Assembly (NCBI RefSeq): GCF_003667705.1 | Contig: NZ_CP033019.1 | Location: 1,364,001-1,428,000, forward strand | Length of the DNA: 64,000 nt | DNA from: Janthinobacterium agaricidamnosum | GTDB lineage: Bacteria; Pseudomonadota; Gammaproteobacteria; Burkholderiales; Burkholderiaceae_D | Direction of reading: 5' to 3' | Shown: one piece after another, positions 25,772-36,186 of the stretch | Position numbering within the stretch: the first letter of the stretch is position 1 | Layout: each line of letters starts with the position of its first letter | Made by a program: the position numbers and the translations under genes | Notes under the pieces: model-generated | What the model was told of the DNA's origin: nothing | The model's input: only the letters and a program-made list of their open reading frames with translations | Database searches by the model: none

Positions 25772-26905
25772 ATGCATCGAATTTTCCGTACCGCGCTTGT
25801 CCTGGCATCCAGCATTATCCTCCTCTCCGCCTGCGCCAGCTTCCCCCACGACGCGCCGATTGCTGGCCTGCGCCTGATCGGCGAGCAGCGCATCGCGCTT
25901 AAGTACGCGTTCGAGGGCACCACGGTGGGCGGCTTGTCGGGCATCGACTACGATGCGGCGAGCAATACTTGGGTGATGGAAAGCGATGACCGCTCGGAAA
26001 TCAATCCGGCCCGCTTCTACCGCGCCAGCCTCAATTACGACAGCAAGGCGTTCTCTGGCGTGACTTTGAGCAGCGTGCATTTCTTCACGCAGCCCGATGG
26101 CAGCCGCTACCCGAACCTGGCCCATGCAAAACTGGACCGGGGCGACCAGGTGCCCGACATCGAAACCATCCGCGTCGATCCGCAGGACGGCAGCCTGTGG
26201 TACGGCAGCGAAGGCAACCGCAAGGTGGGCTTGCATCCGTTCGTGCGCCATGCGGACCGCGATGGAAAATTCCTGGCCACCTTGCCCACGCCCGCCATGT
26301 TCAATGTCTCGAAGGAAGAAATCGGCTCGCGCAACAACATGACGTTTGAAGCGCTGTCGTTTGCCAGCGATGGCAAGAGCTTGTGGCTGGGCATGGAAGC
26401 GGCCCTGTACCAGGACGGCCCGCTGGCCACGCCCGACAACGGCTCCGTGGTGCGCATCACGCGCCTGGACCGCGCGGGCAAGGTGCTGGGCCAGTATGCG
26501 TATCCGATTGAGCCCGTGGCGTCGCGGCCCGCGCCGGGGCGCGAGGCGGACAATGGCGTGTCGGAAATCCTCGCCGTGAACGGCCATCAGGTGCTGGTGG
26601 TGGAGCGGGCCGGCGTGGCCAACGCGAACGGCCTGTACACGAATCACGTGCGCATCTACGAAATGGAGACGGATGGCGCCACCGATATCCGGGATATCCC
26701 GGCCCTGGCGGGCGCGGCTTATGTGCCGGCGCGCAAGCGATTGCTGCTGGACCTGGAAAAGACCGGCTTGCCCAAGGTCGACAATATCGAAGGCATCAGC
26801 TGGGGGCCGCGCCTGGAAAACGGCCGCCGCAGCCTGGTGGTGATTTCCGACGACAATTTCAATCCGCAGCAAGTCACGCAAATCCTTGCCTTCGAAGTGC
26901 TCTAG
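25772..26905 (+). CDS. Esterase-like-activity-of-phytase family lipoprotein
   Basis: A 377-residue protein. The signal peptide ends in a lipobox (LLSAC, Cys at about residue 21), so it is probably lipid-anchored. The body has [70 protein letters not shown] and [27 protein letters not shown], the repeated beta-propeller pattern of the PF13449 family. The enzymatic role is uncertain; the family name reflects a weak similarity to phytases. It converges on the c-di-GMP gene downstream with a 32-bp overlap. Confidence 0.85.
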   Translation: MHRIFRTALVLASSIILLSACASFPHDAPIAGLRLIGEQRIALKYAFEGTTVGGLSGIDYDAASNTWVMESDDRSEINPARFYRASLNYDSKAFSGVTLSSVHFFTQPDGSRYPNLAHAKLDRGDQVPDIETIRVDPQDGSLWYGSEGNRKVGLHPFVRHADRDGKFLATLPTPAMFNVSKEEIGSRNNMTFEALSFASDGKSLWLGMEAALYQDGPLATPDNGSVVRITRLDRAGKVLGQYAYPIEPVASRPAPGREADNGVSEILAVNGHQVLVVERAGVANANGLYTNHVRIYEMETDGATDIRDIPALAGAAYVPARKRLLLDLEKTGLPKVDNIEGISWGPRLENGRRSLVVISDDNFNPQQVTQILAFEVL

Positions 26906-29033
26906 TTTCCAGGCTGGCCAGCTGGCCCGCCTGCCTGGCCAGCATGGCCGTGATCGTGTCGTGCGGCGACGGGTGGCCTAAAAAGTATCCCTGGGCCATG
27001 TCGCAGCCGTATTCTTCCAGCATCAGCAGTTGCTCGTCCGTCTCCACGCCCTCGGCCACCACCACCATTTTCAAGCCGTGCGCCATGGCGATGATGGCGC
27101 GCGTGATGGCCGCGTTTTCCGTATCCTGCGGCAAGCCGGCGATAAAACTCTTGTCGATTTTTAAAGCCCGGACGTCGAAGCGCTTCAGATAATTCATCGA
27201 CGAATAGCCCGTGCCGAAGTCGTCGATGGACAGGTAGACGCCGATGCCGCGCAATTGCTCCAGGGTCACCATGGTGGCGCGCGCATCGTCCATCAGGGTA
27301 CCTTCCGTCAATTCCAGTTCCAGCAGGCGCGCATCGAGGCCCGTGTCGGCCAGTGCCGAGAGCACGATCTGCATCAGGTTTTCATCCTTGAATTGTTTGG
27401 CCGACAGGTTGACGGCCATGCGGATGGCGTGCCCGCCATGGCTTTGCCAGGCCTTGGCCTGGTTGCAGGCCGTGCGCAGCACCCATTCGCCGATGGGCAC
27501 GATCAGCCCCGTCTCTTCGGCCAGCGGGATGAATTCCGTGGGCGAAATGATGCCCCGCTCCGGATGGCGCCACCGCACCAGCGCTTCCACGCCCACGATC
27601 TGCGTGCTGGGCACGTCGATCTGCGGCTGGTACAGCAGATACAGTTCGTTGTTCTGCAAGGCTTTGCGCAAGCCCACTTCCATCTTGACGTGGCTCATGA
27701 TTTCCATCGTCAGCGAGGAGCTGTACAGCTTGGCGTTGTTCTTGCCGCAGTTCTTCGCGTGATACATGGCCGTGTCCGCATATTTCAACAGCGAGTTGCA
27801 GTCCTCGCCATCTTCCGGATACAGCGAGATGCCGATGCTGGCCGTGACGAAAATCTCGTGCCCCTCGATCATGAAGGGCCGGCGCATGGCTTCCTTGACC
27901 CGGTGCGCCACGTTCAGCGCGTCTTCCACCCGCTCCAGGTCGGGGATCAGGATCGTGAATTCGTCGCCGCCCAGGCGCGCCAGGTTGCTGCCGCCGGAGG
28001 ACGCCTCGAACTCGTGTTCGGCGCGCAGCACCAGGTCGCTGGGGCGGATGGTTTCGCGCAGGCGCTCGGACACCACCTTGAGCAAATGGTCGCCCACGTC
28101 GTGGCCCAGGGTGTCGTTGATGCGCTTGAAGGCATCGAGGTCCATGAACAGCACGGCAAATTTCTTGTCGTGCTCCTTCGAACGCAGCAGTTCCCGTTCC
28201 AGGGTTTCCAGGAAGGCCTGGCGGTTGGGGATGCCCGTCAGACTGTCGCAATAGGCGAGGCGGCGGATCTGCTCTTCCGTGCGCTTGCGCTCGCTGATGT
28301 CGCGCACCAGGCCCAGCACCTCGTCGGCCCCCGTCGCCACCAGGCGCGCCTCGAAATGGCGCGTGCTGTCCTCGTGCGTGAGCGTGTAGTCGACCGAGCC
28401 GATGTGCTGCGTGGCCAGCACCGCGTGCGCCTTGTCGAGCAGGCGCGCGGCGATTTCAGGCGGCAGCACGTCGCGGATATGGCTGCCCACGCAGTTGCTG
28501 ATGGAAAAGCCGGCGCTGGCGTCGTGGCCCTGTTCGTAGTCGAGATAGAAGCCTTCGCGGTTGAGACGGAAGAAGGTGTCGGGGATGGCGGCCAGCACGG
28601 CGCGGTTGTGCGCGTCGGCGATGCGCAGGCGGGCGATGGCGTCGCTGGCGCGCAGCACGTACAGCACGCGGTGCCCGAGGATGGGCCAGTTGATGGGTTT
28701 GGAAATGAAATCGGTGGCGCCCACCTCGTAGGCGCGCGTGACGGCTTCCAGTTCGTCGCCGCCCGTGACCATGATGACGGGCACCGTGCCGCCCACTTCC
28801 TGGTGGCGGATTTCGCGGCACACGGCAAAGCCGTCCATGGCCGGCATGTCGATGTCGAGCATGACGAGGTCCGGCCCGCTGTGCTTGTAGCTGGCCAGCG
28901 CCTGCACGCCGTCTTCGGCCTCGATCACGTCCAGGCCCACTTGCGTGAGCATTTGCCGCATCAGCAAGCGCATCACGGGATCGTCGTCGGCCACCAGCAC
29001 CAGGCCGCGGGGAGGGGAGAGGGGCGCTGTCAT
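26874..29033 (-). CDS. REC-PAS-GGDEF-EAL response regulator (c-di-GMP turnover)
   Basis: A 719-residue protein. A receiver domain (residues about 10-135, [16 protein letters not shown], phospho-acceptor in [13 protein letters not shown]) is followed by a PAS-like region (about 150-265), GGDEF (about 275-440, [12 protein letters not shown] intact) and EAL (about 455-700, [15 protein letters not shown], with [16 protein letters not shown]). All active-site signatures look intact, so it may both make and degrade c-di-GMP. It starts 2 bp after the stop of the upstream hybrid kinase, so the kinase very probably phosphorylates this regulator. Confidence 0.94.
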   Translation of the reverse strand: MTAPLSPPRGLVLVADDDPVMRLLMRQMLTQVGLDVIEAEDGVQALASYKHSGPDLVMLDIDMPAMDGFAVCREIRHQEVGGTVPVIMVTGGDELEAVTRAYEVGATDFISKPINWPILGHRVLYVLRASDAIARLRIADAHNRAVLAAIPDTFFRLNREGFYLDYEQGHDASAGFSISNCVGSHIRDVLPPEIAARLLDKAHAVLATQHIGSVDYTLTHEDSTRHFEARLVATGADEVLGLVRDISERKRTEEQIRRLAYCDSLTGIPNRQAFLETLERELLRSKEHDKKFAVLFMDLDAFKRINDTLGHDVGDHLLKVVSERLRETIRPSDLVLRAEHEFEASSGGSNLARLGGDEFTILIPDLERVEDALNVAHRVKEAMRRPFMIEGHEIFVTASIGISLYPEDGEDCNSLLKYADTAMYHAKNCGKNNAKLYSSSLTMEIMSHVKMEVGLRKALQNNELYLLYQPQIDVPSTQIVGVEALVRWRHPERGIISPTEFIPLAEETGLIVPIGEWVLRTACNQAKAWQSHGGHAIRMAVNLSAKQFKDENLMQIVLSALADTGLDARLLELELTEGTLMDDARATMVTLEQLRGIGVYLSIDDFGTGYSSMNYLKRFDVRALKIDKSFIAGLPQDTENAAITRAIIAMAHGLKMVVVAEGVETDEQLLMLEEYGCDMAQGYFLGHPSPHDTITAMLARQAGQLASLETRALRRQGFA

Positions 29034-29034
29034 G

Positions 29035-31917
29035 TCAGTGTTCCTTCACGAGGATGGCGTTCAGCGATTCGCGTACGGTCAGGAAGGCTTGCTGCATCTG
29101 CAGCAGCAGGGGAGCCGCGCCCTCGGTGCTGCCGGCGCGGCCCAGTTTTTCCATCTCCTTGCACAGCTGCGCCAGGCCGTCGGCGCCCACGTTGGCGCTG
29201 CCCGATTTGAGGCTGTGCGCCACCTTGCGCAGCGCTTCCGCGTCCGCGCCGGCGATCGCTTCGCGCATGGCGCTCAACTGGCGCGGCGTCTCGCCGGTGA
29301 AGGCCTGGATGACCCGTTCCAGCAGCGCATCGCCGTCGGCGTGCGACAGGGCGCGGATGTTTTCCAGCGCCTGCCGGTTCAGCGGCTGGACCGATGCCGT
29401 GGCGGCGGATGGCGGCGTCACCTCGGGCGGCGGCCCGGGCGGCGCTTCCTGCGGCGCTTCTTGCGGCGTCTGCGGCTCCGGCGCTTCGCTGTGGTGCACG
29501 GTGGCGGCGCGCGGCAGGGTGATCCAGCGCGCGATCGTGTGGCCCAGGTCCAGCTGCGTGAACGGTTTGCTCAGGTAATCGTCCATGCCGGCCGCCAGGC
29601 ACGCTTCGCGGTCGCCCTGCAGCGCATTGGCCGTGATGGCGACGATGGGCAGCACGCGCGCGTGGCCGCACTGCTGTTCGTGGCGGCGGATTTCCGCCGT
29701 GGCGGCAAAGCCGTCCATCACGGGCATCTGGCAATCCATCAGGATCAGATCGAAATCCTCGGCCTGCGCCGCCTGCAGGGCTTCTTCGCCGTTGCGCGCG
29801 CAGACCACGTCCAGACCCAGGCTGTCGAGCATGGCCAGCGCCACTTCCACGTTGACGGGGTTATCTTCGGCCAGCAGCACGCGGCGGCGCTGGCGCCGGC
29901 CCACCTGCCGCGCCGCGTGCGGCGGATGGATGCGCAGGCTATCGCTGGCGCGCGGCGGCGTGACGATGCAGTCGAATAGGTCGCATTCGCGGGCCGGCTT
30001 GATCAGCTGGAAGGCCACGCCCGCCTCGCGCCGCTGCACGGGGTCGGCCGCCGCCTGTTCCGTGCTCAGCAGCAGTAATTTGAGGTCGGCCAGCAGCGGG
30101 TCGCTCTTGATGGTGGCGGCCAGGGCCAGGCCGCTGGTGCGCGGCAATTCCATGTCGAGCAGCGCCACGCCATATGGCGTGCCCGCCTGGGCCGCCGCGC
30201 GCAGCTTGGCCAGGCAGTCGCTGGCCGTGCCGGCGCTGTCGCTGACGATGTGCCAGCTGGCCAGTTGCCGCTCCAGCACGGCGCGCGTGGCGGGTGTGTG
30301 GTCGACGATCAAGGCGCGTAACCCTCGCGTGGTTTTCAGGTTGAAGGAGGGGTCGTCGCTGTCGACTCGCCGCTTATCGAAATTTACTTCGAACCAGAAG
30401 ATCGAGCCTTGCGTTAAAGCATTATCAACGCCGATAGTGCCGCCCATCAGTTCCACCAGCTGTTTCGAGATCGTCAACCCAAGGCCCGTGCCGCCGTGCT
30501 TGCGCGTGGTCGAGCCGTCCGCCTGCGAGAACGATTCGAAGATGCGCGTCTGCGCCTCGTTTGATACGCCGATGCCCGTGTCGTGTACCTCGAAGCGCAA
30601 GCCCACGCTGGGCGCGTCTTCGCTGCACACGGTCACTTTCACGGTGACCTTGCCCGTTTCCGTAAACTTGATGGCGTTGCCCAGCAGATTGACGATGATC
30701 TGGCGCAAACGGTTGGGGTCGCCGCAGATGGCGATCGGAATGTCGTAGGCGATGTCGAATTCCAGGCTGATATTCTTCGCTTCCGCCTGCGGCGCGAACA
30801 CGTGTTCTATGTCGTCGAGCAATTCGCGGAAATTGAAGCGGATGTATTCCACGCTCAGCTTGCCTGCCTCGATCTTGGAAAAGTCGAGGATGTCGTTGAT
30901 GATCACCAGCAGATTCTGTCCCGAGCGCTGCACCATGCTCGTGTAGTGGCGCTGCTGCGGGCTCAACGGGCTGGCCAGCAGCAATTCCGTCATGCCCAGC
31001 ACGCCGTTCATCGGCGTGCGGATTTCATGGCTCATGGTGGCGAGAAACGCGCTCTTCGCCTGGCTGGCCGCCTCGGCCGCATCCTTGGCCTTTTCCAGCT
31101 GCGCCGTGCGCACGCCCACCTGGCGCTCGAGCTGGTCGCGGTAATTGGCCAGGGTGCTGTCGCGGCTGTCGATCTGCGCCAGCATGTCGTTGAAACTGTC
31201 GATCAGCACGCCCAGCTCGTCGCTGCGCTGGTGCGCAATGCGGTGGCTGTAGGTCTGGCTGCTCGACACTTTTTGCGCCGTATCGATCAGCTTGGTGATC
31301 GGTTCGGCGATCACGCTCTTGAAACGCCGCGCGAGGAACACGGCGATCAGGAAGGACAGCACGGTGGCGCCGCCGATGGCGCCCACGTGGCGGCCGATGT
31401 CGCGCCACATGTGGTTCAGGTCCGCCTCGATCAGCACGGCGCCGATGATCTGTTGCGGCTCGCCTGGCCGGTAGACGGGGCGGTACAAGCGCATGGCGGG
31501 CGCCAGGGTCGTGCCCGAGCCTTGCGTGACGGGCTGCACGGCCATGTCGGCCAGCAGGGCCGGGTCCATGTCTTCCGGCGCCGCCAGGCCGTCCGCATGC
31601 TGCGGCGCGCGGTACAGGGCGAACAGGCGCCCGCCCTTGTCGAACAGGGCCGCCTGGGCGACCTCGTCGCGCGCGGACAGTGCCGCCAGCACCTGTTCCG
31701 CCTGCGCCTGCGCCGGCTTGCCCAACAGCATGGGCGCCGCGCTGGCCGCGCCGATCACGCCCGCCAGCGACAGCAGTTGCTTGCCTTCATCGTTCTTGTG
31801 GTTGAGCACGGAAGTCAGCGCAAACGCCACGAACACCAGCAGCAGCGCGCAGCCCGACGACAATACCGAAATCATGGTCAGCTTCTGGCTGATGCTGGAG
31901 CGTTGGAAATTGAACAT
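29035..31917 (-). CDS. BarA-type hybrid sensor histidine kinase (HAMP-HisKA-HATPase-REC-REC-Hpt)
   Basis: A 960-residue protein. I use the ATG at 31917 because GGAGAAG lies 9 bases upstream; the frame extends further to 31992. A membrane segment near residues 15-38, a periplasmic sensor of about 130 residues and a second membrane segment precede a HAMP domain. HisKA follows with [19 protein letters not shown], then HATPase ([13 protein letters not shown]), a first receiver of atypical sequence ([25 protein letters not shown]), a canonical second receiver ([30 protein letters not shown]) and an Hpt domain ([12 protein letters not shown]). A full phosphorelay can therefore run within one protein and on to the REC-GGDEF-EAL partner. 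Confidence 0.93.
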   Translation of the reverse strand: MFNFQRSSISQKLTMISVLSSGCALLLVFVAFALTSVLNHKNDEGKQLLSLAGVIGAASAAPMLLGKPAQAQAEQVLAALSARDEVAQAALFDKGGRLFALYRAPQHADGLAAPEDMDPALLADMAVQPVTQGSGTTLAPAMRLYRPVYRPGEPQQIIGAVLIEADLNHMWRDIGRHVGAIGGATVLSFLIAVFLARRFKSVIAEPITKLIDTAQKVSSSQTYSHRIAHQRSDELGVLIDSFNDMLAQIDSRDSTLANYRDQLERQVGVRTAQLEKAKDAAEAASQAKSAFLATMSHEIRTPMNGVLGMTELLLASPLSPQQRHYTSMVQRSGQNLLVIINDILDFSKIEAGKLSVEYIRFNFRELLDDIEHVFAPQAEAKNISLEFDIAYDIPIAICGDPNRLRQIIVNLLGNAIKFTETGKVTVKVTVCSEDAPSVGLRFEVHDTGIGVSNEAQTRIFESFSQADGSTTRKHGGTGLGLTISKQLVELMGGTIGVDNALTQGSIFWFEVNFDKRRVDSDDPSFNLKTTRGLRALIVDHTPATRAVLERQLASWHIVSDSAGTASDCLAKLRAAAQAGTPYGVALLDMELPRTSGLALAATIKSDPLLADLKLLLLSTEQAAADPVQRREAGVAFQLIKPARECDLFDCIVTPPRASDSLRIHPPHAARQVGRRQRRRVLLAEDNPVNVEVALAMLDSLGLDVVCARNGEEALQAAQAEDFDLILMDCQMPVMDGFAATAEIRRHEQQCGHARVLPIVAITANALQGDREACLAAGMDDYLSKPFTQLDLGHTIARWITLPRAATVHHSEAPEPQTPQEAPQEAPPGPPPEVTPPSAATASVQPLNRQALENIRALSHADGDALLERVIQAFTGETPRQLSAMREAIAGADAEALRKVAHSLKSGSANVGADGLAQLCKEMEKLGRAGSTEGAAPLLLQMQQAFLTVRESLNAILVKEH

Positions 31918-32068
31918 GGTTGTGGCGCTTCTCCGGTCGGCCTGTTGACTGTTTTTTAATTTCCTATTGGAAAAATATAGACGCGAAGACACATCCCGAT
32001 ATTGATGTGGGTCTAATGGAGGAGAGGGGAGGGGAACTTATAAGAGATGAAACAACGGAGGGCAGCAC

Positions 32069-32170
32069 ATAGGTCGGATTAGCGCGGCAAAGCCGCGCGT
32101 ATCCGACAGCACCACCGGCCGCGCCAACGATGTTGTTGGATTACGCTCTACGAGCTAATCCGACCTACGC
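32069..32170. repeat. GTAGGTCGG double-hairpin intergenic repeat, copy C
   Basis: Hairpin 1 AGGTCGGATTAGCGCGGC...GCCGCGCGTATCCGA is at about 32071-32106. Hairpin 2 TTGGATTACGCTC...GAGCTAATCCGACC is at about 32135-32165. It is the third copy in the window. It fills part of the 375-bp gap 31918-32292, which otherwise holds only the palindrome at 32241-32267 and a GGGGTCAGACCC motif (32222-32233). Confidence 0.82.
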
Positions 32171-32240
32171 AACTGACCCCGGTATTTGCTTTTGGGGATG
32201 CAATTAAACCCCTGAAAGGCCGGGGTCAGACCCAGGAGGG

Positions 32241-32267
32241 GGCATGTGTCCCAATGGGGCACATGCC
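32241..32267. terminator. 27-bp near-perfect palindrome downstream of the YbdD/YjiX gene
   Basis: GGCATGTGTCCC (32241-32252) and GGGGCACATGCC (32256-32267) pair over 12 positions with one T-G pair and a 3-nt loop. It lies 26 bp past the end of the minus-strand cstA operon. There is no clear T-run on that strand, so it may stabilise a 3' end rather than terminate. Confidence 0.45.
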
Positions 32268-32292
32268 GATCCCGAAGGGACTGACCATACTA

Positions 32293-32496
32293 TTAACAAC
32301 AACCTCCACGTTTTCCCGCCCCGCCGTAACGGGCTTCCTGCCGCTCGCGGAAAAACTCTTCATACGTCATCATCGGCTCGCCGGGATGGGTCACTTCCCG
32401 GTGCGCCACATAGGTGTCGTACTCGGGCAAGCCGCACATGAGCCGCATGCTTTGCCCCAGATACCGTCCAGCCTTGATGATTTCATCTATCATCAT
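32293..32496 (-). CDS. YbdD/YjiX family small protein (CstA partner)
   Basis: A 67-residue protein (MMIDEIIKAGRYLGQSMRLM) with the family core CGLPEYDTYVAHREVTHPGEP, then MTYEEFFRERQEARYG and a Cys-Cys end. It overlaps the cstA stop by 4 bp (ATGA). YbdD/YjiX proteins are encoded directly behind cstA or btsT in many Proteobacteria and are needed for pyruvate uptake in studied cases. The role here is inferred from that pairing. Confidence 0.93.
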   Translation of the reverse strand: MMIDEIIKAGRYLGQSMRLMCGLPEYDTYVAHREVTHPGEPMMTYEEFFRERQEARYGGAGKRGGCC

Positions 32497-34553
32497 TGCA
32501 CCGTGGGCATGGCCTGGAACGGCGTTTCCTTGGTGCTCGGTTTGCTGTCGGCGCGCGCCTTCATGATGGTGCGGATGCCGAAGAACAGCACGCTGATCAC
32601 GACGATGACGAAGAAGGCGGCCAGGCCGGCGTCGAGGTAATCGTTGAAGATGATCTGCTGCATCTGCGCCACCGACTTGGCCGGCGCCAGCAGGGTGCCT
32701 TCATCGAGGGCCGCCGAGTATTTCTTCGCATGCGCGAGGAAACCGACGCGCGGGTTGGCGTCGAAAATCTTTTGCCAGCCCGCCGTCAAGGTGCACAGCA
32801 GTAGCCAGATGGTCGGCGTGATGGTGACCCATGCGTACTGGCCACGCTTCATCTTGAACAGCACGCAGGTGCCGAGGATCAGTGCAATCGCCGCCAGCAT
32901 CTGGTTGGCGATGCCGAACAGCGGCCACAGGGTGTTGATGCCGCCCAATGGATCGACCACGCCCTGGTACAGGAAGTAGCCCCAGGCCGCCACGCACAGG
33001 CCCGTGGCCAGCAGGTTGGCGATGACGTTTTCCGTCTGTTTCAGCGCTGGCACGAAGCTGCCCAGCAAGTCTTGCAGCATGAAGCGGCCGGCACGTGTGC
33101 CCGCATCGACGGCCGTCAGGATGAACAGCGCTTCGAACAGGATGGCGAAGTGGTACCAGAAGGCCATCATGGCCTTGCCGCCGATGGCGCCGGACAGGAT
33201 CTGCGCCATGCCCACGGCCAGGGTCGGTGCGCCGCCCGCGCGTGAAATGATGCTGTGCTCGCCAACGTCCTTGGCCGTTTGCGTCAGCATTTCCGGCGTG
33301 ACATAGAAGCCCCACTGCGAAATCGCCTGGGCGGCCGATTCCGCCGTGGTGCCGATCAGGGCGGCCGGGCTGTTCATGGCGAAATAGATGCCCGGCTCGA
33401 TGGTCGAGGCGGCCACCAGGGCCATGATGGCCACGAACGATTCCATCAGCATGGCGCCGTAGCCGATGAAGCGGGCGTGGCTTTCGTTTTCAATCATCTT
33501 CGGCGTGGTGCCCGAGGAAATCAGCGCGTGGAAGCCGGAAACGGCGCCGCAGGCGATCGTGATGAACAGGAAGGGGAACAGATTGCCCGACCAGACGGGG
33601 CCGGAGCCGTCGATGAACTTGGTCATGGCCGGCATTTTCAGGTAAGGCGCGACGACGATGATGCCGATGGCCAGGCCCAGAATCGTGCCGATTTTAAGGA
33701 AAGTCGACAGGTAGTCGCGCGGCGCCAGCAGCAGCCACACGGGCAGGACGGAAGCGATGAAGCCGTAGCCGATCAGCATCCACGTCAGTTCCGTGCCCGT
33801 GAACGTGAACATCGGGCCGAGAACGGCATGTTCCTGCACGTACTGGCCGCCGATGATGGCCAGCATCAGCAAGACAAAGCCGATGATGGAGATTTCGCCG
33901 ATGCGGCCCACGCGGATGAAGCGCGAGTACACGCCCATGAACAGGGCGATGGGAATCGTCGCCATCACGGTGAAGCTGCCCCAAGGCGAGCCCGTCAGAG
34001 CCTTGACGACGATCAGTGCCAGCACGGCCAGGATGATGACCATGATCATGAAGCAGCCGAGCAGAGCGATCATGCCGGGAATTTCGCCCAGTTCAGCCTT
34101 GATCAGGTCGCCCAAGGAACGGCCATCGCGGCGCATGGAAATGAACAGCACGATGAAATCCTGCACGGCGCCGGCAAACACGACGCCCGCCAAAATCCAC
34201 AGCATGCCGGGCAGATAGCCCATCTGCGCGGCCAGCACGGGGCCGACCAGGGGGCCGGCGCCGGCAATTGCCGCGAAATGGTGGCCGAACAGCACATATT
34301 TGTTGGTCGGCACGTGGTCCAGGCCATCGTTGTGCTTGAAGGCGGGCGTCATGCGGCGTGCATCGAGGCCCAGCACCTTGTCGGCGATGAACAGGCTGTA
34401 GAAACGGTAGGCGATCAGATAGACGCAGACGGCGGCGATGACGATCCAGATCGCGCTGATCGGTTCGCCACGTTGCAGGGCGACAACGCCCAGGGACCCG
34501 GCGCCTGCCAGCGCAAGCGCTGCCCAGCCGAGTTGTTTGAAAATGCGGTTCAT
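32493..34553 (-). CDS. cstA: CstA-family carbon-starvation / pyruvate-peptide transporter
   Basis: A 686-residue polytopic membrane protein of normal CstA length. RRMTPAFKHNDGLDHVPTNK and FGHHFAAIAGAGPLVGPVLAAQMGY are the characteristic N-terminal signatures; GAVQDFIVLFISMRRDGRSLG and AFWYHFAILFEALFILTAVDAGTR follow. More than ten hydrophobic segments are visible. CstA proteins import peptides or pyruvate during carbon starvation. A sensor kinase/LuxR-regulator pair is divergently encoded next to it and is a likely regulator. Confidence 0.95.
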   Translation of the reverse strand: MNRIFKQLGWAALALAGAGSLGVVALQRGEPISAIWIVIAAVCVYLIAYRFYSLFIADKVLGLDARRMTPAFKHNDGLDHVPTNKYVLFGHHFAAIAGAGPLVGPVLAAQMGYLPGMLWILAGVVFAGAVQDFIVLFISMRRDGRSLGDLIKAELGEIPGMIALLGCFMIMVIILAVLALIVVKALTGSPWGSFTVMATIPIALFMGVYSRFIRVGRIGEISIIGFVLLMLAIIGGQYVQEHAVLGPMFTFTGTELTWMLIGYGFIASVLPVWLLLAPRDYLSTFLKIGTILGLAIGIIVVAPYLKMPAMTKFIDGSGPVWSGNLFPFLFITIACGAVSGFHALISSGTTPKMIENESHARFIGYGAMLMESFVAIMALVAASTIEPGIYFAMNSPAALIGTTAESAAQAISQWGFYVTPEMLTQTAKDVGEHSIISRAGGAPTLAVGMAQILSGAIGGKAMMAFWYHFAILFEALFILTAVDAGTRAGRFMLQDLLGSFVPALKQTENVIANLLATGLCVAAWGYFLYQGVVDPLGGINTLWPLFGIANQMLAAIALILGTCVLFKMKRGQYAWVTITPTIWLLLCTLTAGWQKIFDANPRVGFLAHAKKYSAALDEGTLLAPAKSVAQMQQIIFNDYLDAGLAAFFVIVVISVLFFGIRTIMKARADSKPSTKETPFQAMPTVQ

Positions 34554-34799
34554 GCTTCCTCCAGAGATTGACGGGCGCTGTGCCGTGCGATGATGTGTGC
34601 TGCCGAGCCTGGTCGTCGCCAGTTTGGATGTGACTTTTGGTGTATCTGCAGCTTATGGCGAGTATTCAGGAATCGTATAATTGCCGCAAGCGCAGCACTA
34701 CGCAGTAACGCTCAGTATTACTACGCAGACCGATCGCCGCGCCGCGACGTAAAATCACCCATTCCCACCAGCATCGACGCCGCCGGAGCGCGCAAGGCC

Positions 34800-36170
34800 A
34801 TGAAACTCAGACAGAAAGTCATCTTCCTGGCCCTCACGCCGCTCATCCTCGCCCTGTGCGCCATTGCGTTTGCCGTGCGGCACCAGGCGATCACCCTGGC
34901 CGAGCAGCAGCGCGCCACCATCCAGCAAGCGTACCTGGCCAGCAAGGAAGCCGAGCTCAAGCATTACGTGACCCTGGCCAGCCATTCCATCGCCTCGTTA
35001 TATGGTTCTGGCCGCAAGGATGACGCCACGCAAGAGGAGGCCAAGCGCATCCTGTCCGCCCTCAGCTATGGCGACGACGGCTATTTCTTCATCTACGATT
35101 TGCAGGGCAAGTCGCTGATGCATCCGCGCCAGCCCGAGCTGGTGGGGCAGAATCTGTGGGAGCTGCGCGACGCCGAGGGCAATCTGACCATCCAGCGCCT
35201 GATGCAGCGGGCGAAGAGCGGCGGCGGTTTCGAGCGCTACAACTGGATCAAGCCGTCGACCAACAAGTCCGCGCCCAAGCTCGGCTATGTGATCCTGATG
35301 CCGGAATGGGGCTGGATGATGGGTACCGGTATTTACATGGACGACGTGGACCAGGCGCTGGCCAAGGTCGACGCCCAGCAGTCGCGCAATATCCGCTCGA
35401 CCATGGAGTTGATCGCCGCCATCGCCATCCTCGGCTCCCTGCTGGTCGCCGCCTGCGGCCTCGTGCTGAACTTGCGCGAACTGCGCGTGGCCGATGCCAA
35501 GCTGAAAGTGCTGGCGCAGCGCGTGGTCGAATCGCAGGAAGAAGAGCGGGCGCGGCTGTCGCGTGACTTGCATGACGGCATCAGCCAGTGGCTGGTGTCG
35601 ATCAAGCTGCAGATCGAGGCGGGCATCGCGCGTCTGGCCGGCAATGCGGAACAGAAAGACAAGGCGCCGGCCACGTTCGAGCGTGCCGCCGAGCAGCTGA
35701 ACAAGGTGCTGGGCGAGGTGCGGCGCATTTCGCACAACCTGCGCCCGGCCATCCTCGACGACCTGGGCCTGGCCGCCGCGCTCGACCATCTCGTGCATGA
35801 GTTTAACGACAGCAGCAGCGCGCAAGCCAGTTTCACGGCCAGTCCGGCGGCGGCGGGCGAGGGCTTGCCCGACATGGTCAATACCGTGCTGTTCCGTATC
35901 GCCCAGGAAGCGCTGACCAATTGCGAGCGCCATGCCCACGCCCGCGGCGTGGAAGTAAGCCTGCGCGAGGCGGGCAAGGCCGTGGAATTGCGCATCCAGG
36001 ATAACGGCGGCGGCTTCGACTTTGACGGCATCGCCCTGCATCCGCAGCGCGGCATCGGCCTGCGCAACATGACGGAACGCATGGAAGCCATCGGCGGCAG
36101 CCTGCACATCACCTCGTCCCCGGCCGGCACCGTGGTGCTGGCGCGGCTCGCCCTTTCATCCACCCACTAA
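34800..36170 (+). CDS. Cache-domain sensor histidine kinase, NarL/UhpB type
   Basis: A 456-residue kinase. I start at ATG 34800 (MKLRQKVIFLALTPLILALC); the upstream frame extension encodes no plausible domain. A membrane segment (about residues 7-27) is followed by a single-Cache extracellular sensor (about 35-185; GYFFIYDLQGKSLMHPRQPELVGQN, WMMGTGIYMDDV), a second membrane segment, HisKA_3 (ERARLSRDLHDGISQWL, His in RDLHDG) and HATPase (IAQEALTNCERHAHA, IQDNGGGFD, GIGLRNMTERM). It is divergent from cstA and couples to the regulator 17 bp downstream. The ligand is unknown; small carboxylates such as pyruvate are plausible for this Cache type. Confidence 0.92.
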   Translation: MKLRQKVIFLALTPLILALCAIAFAVRHQAITLAEQQRATIQQAYLASKEAELKHYVTLASHSIASLYGSGRKDDATQEEAKRILSALSYGDDGYFFIYDLQGKSLMHPRQPELVGQNLWELRDAEGNLTIQRLMQRAKSGGGFERYNWIKPSTNKSAPKLGYVILMPEWGWMMGTGIYMDDVDQALAKVDAQQSRNIRSTMELIAAIAILGSLLVAACGLVLNLRELRVADAKLKVLAQRVVESQEEERARLSRDLHDGISQWLVSIKLQIEAGIARLAGNAEQKDKAPATFERAAEQLNKVLGEVRRISHNLRPAILDDLGLAAALDHLVHEFNDSSSAQASFTASPAAAGEGLPDMVNTVLFRIAQEALTNCERHAHARGVEVSLREAGKAVELRIQDNGGGFDFDGIALHPQRGIGLRNMTERMEAIGGSLHITSSPAGTVVLARLALSSTH

Positions 36171-36186
36171 GAATAGATACGCAACC

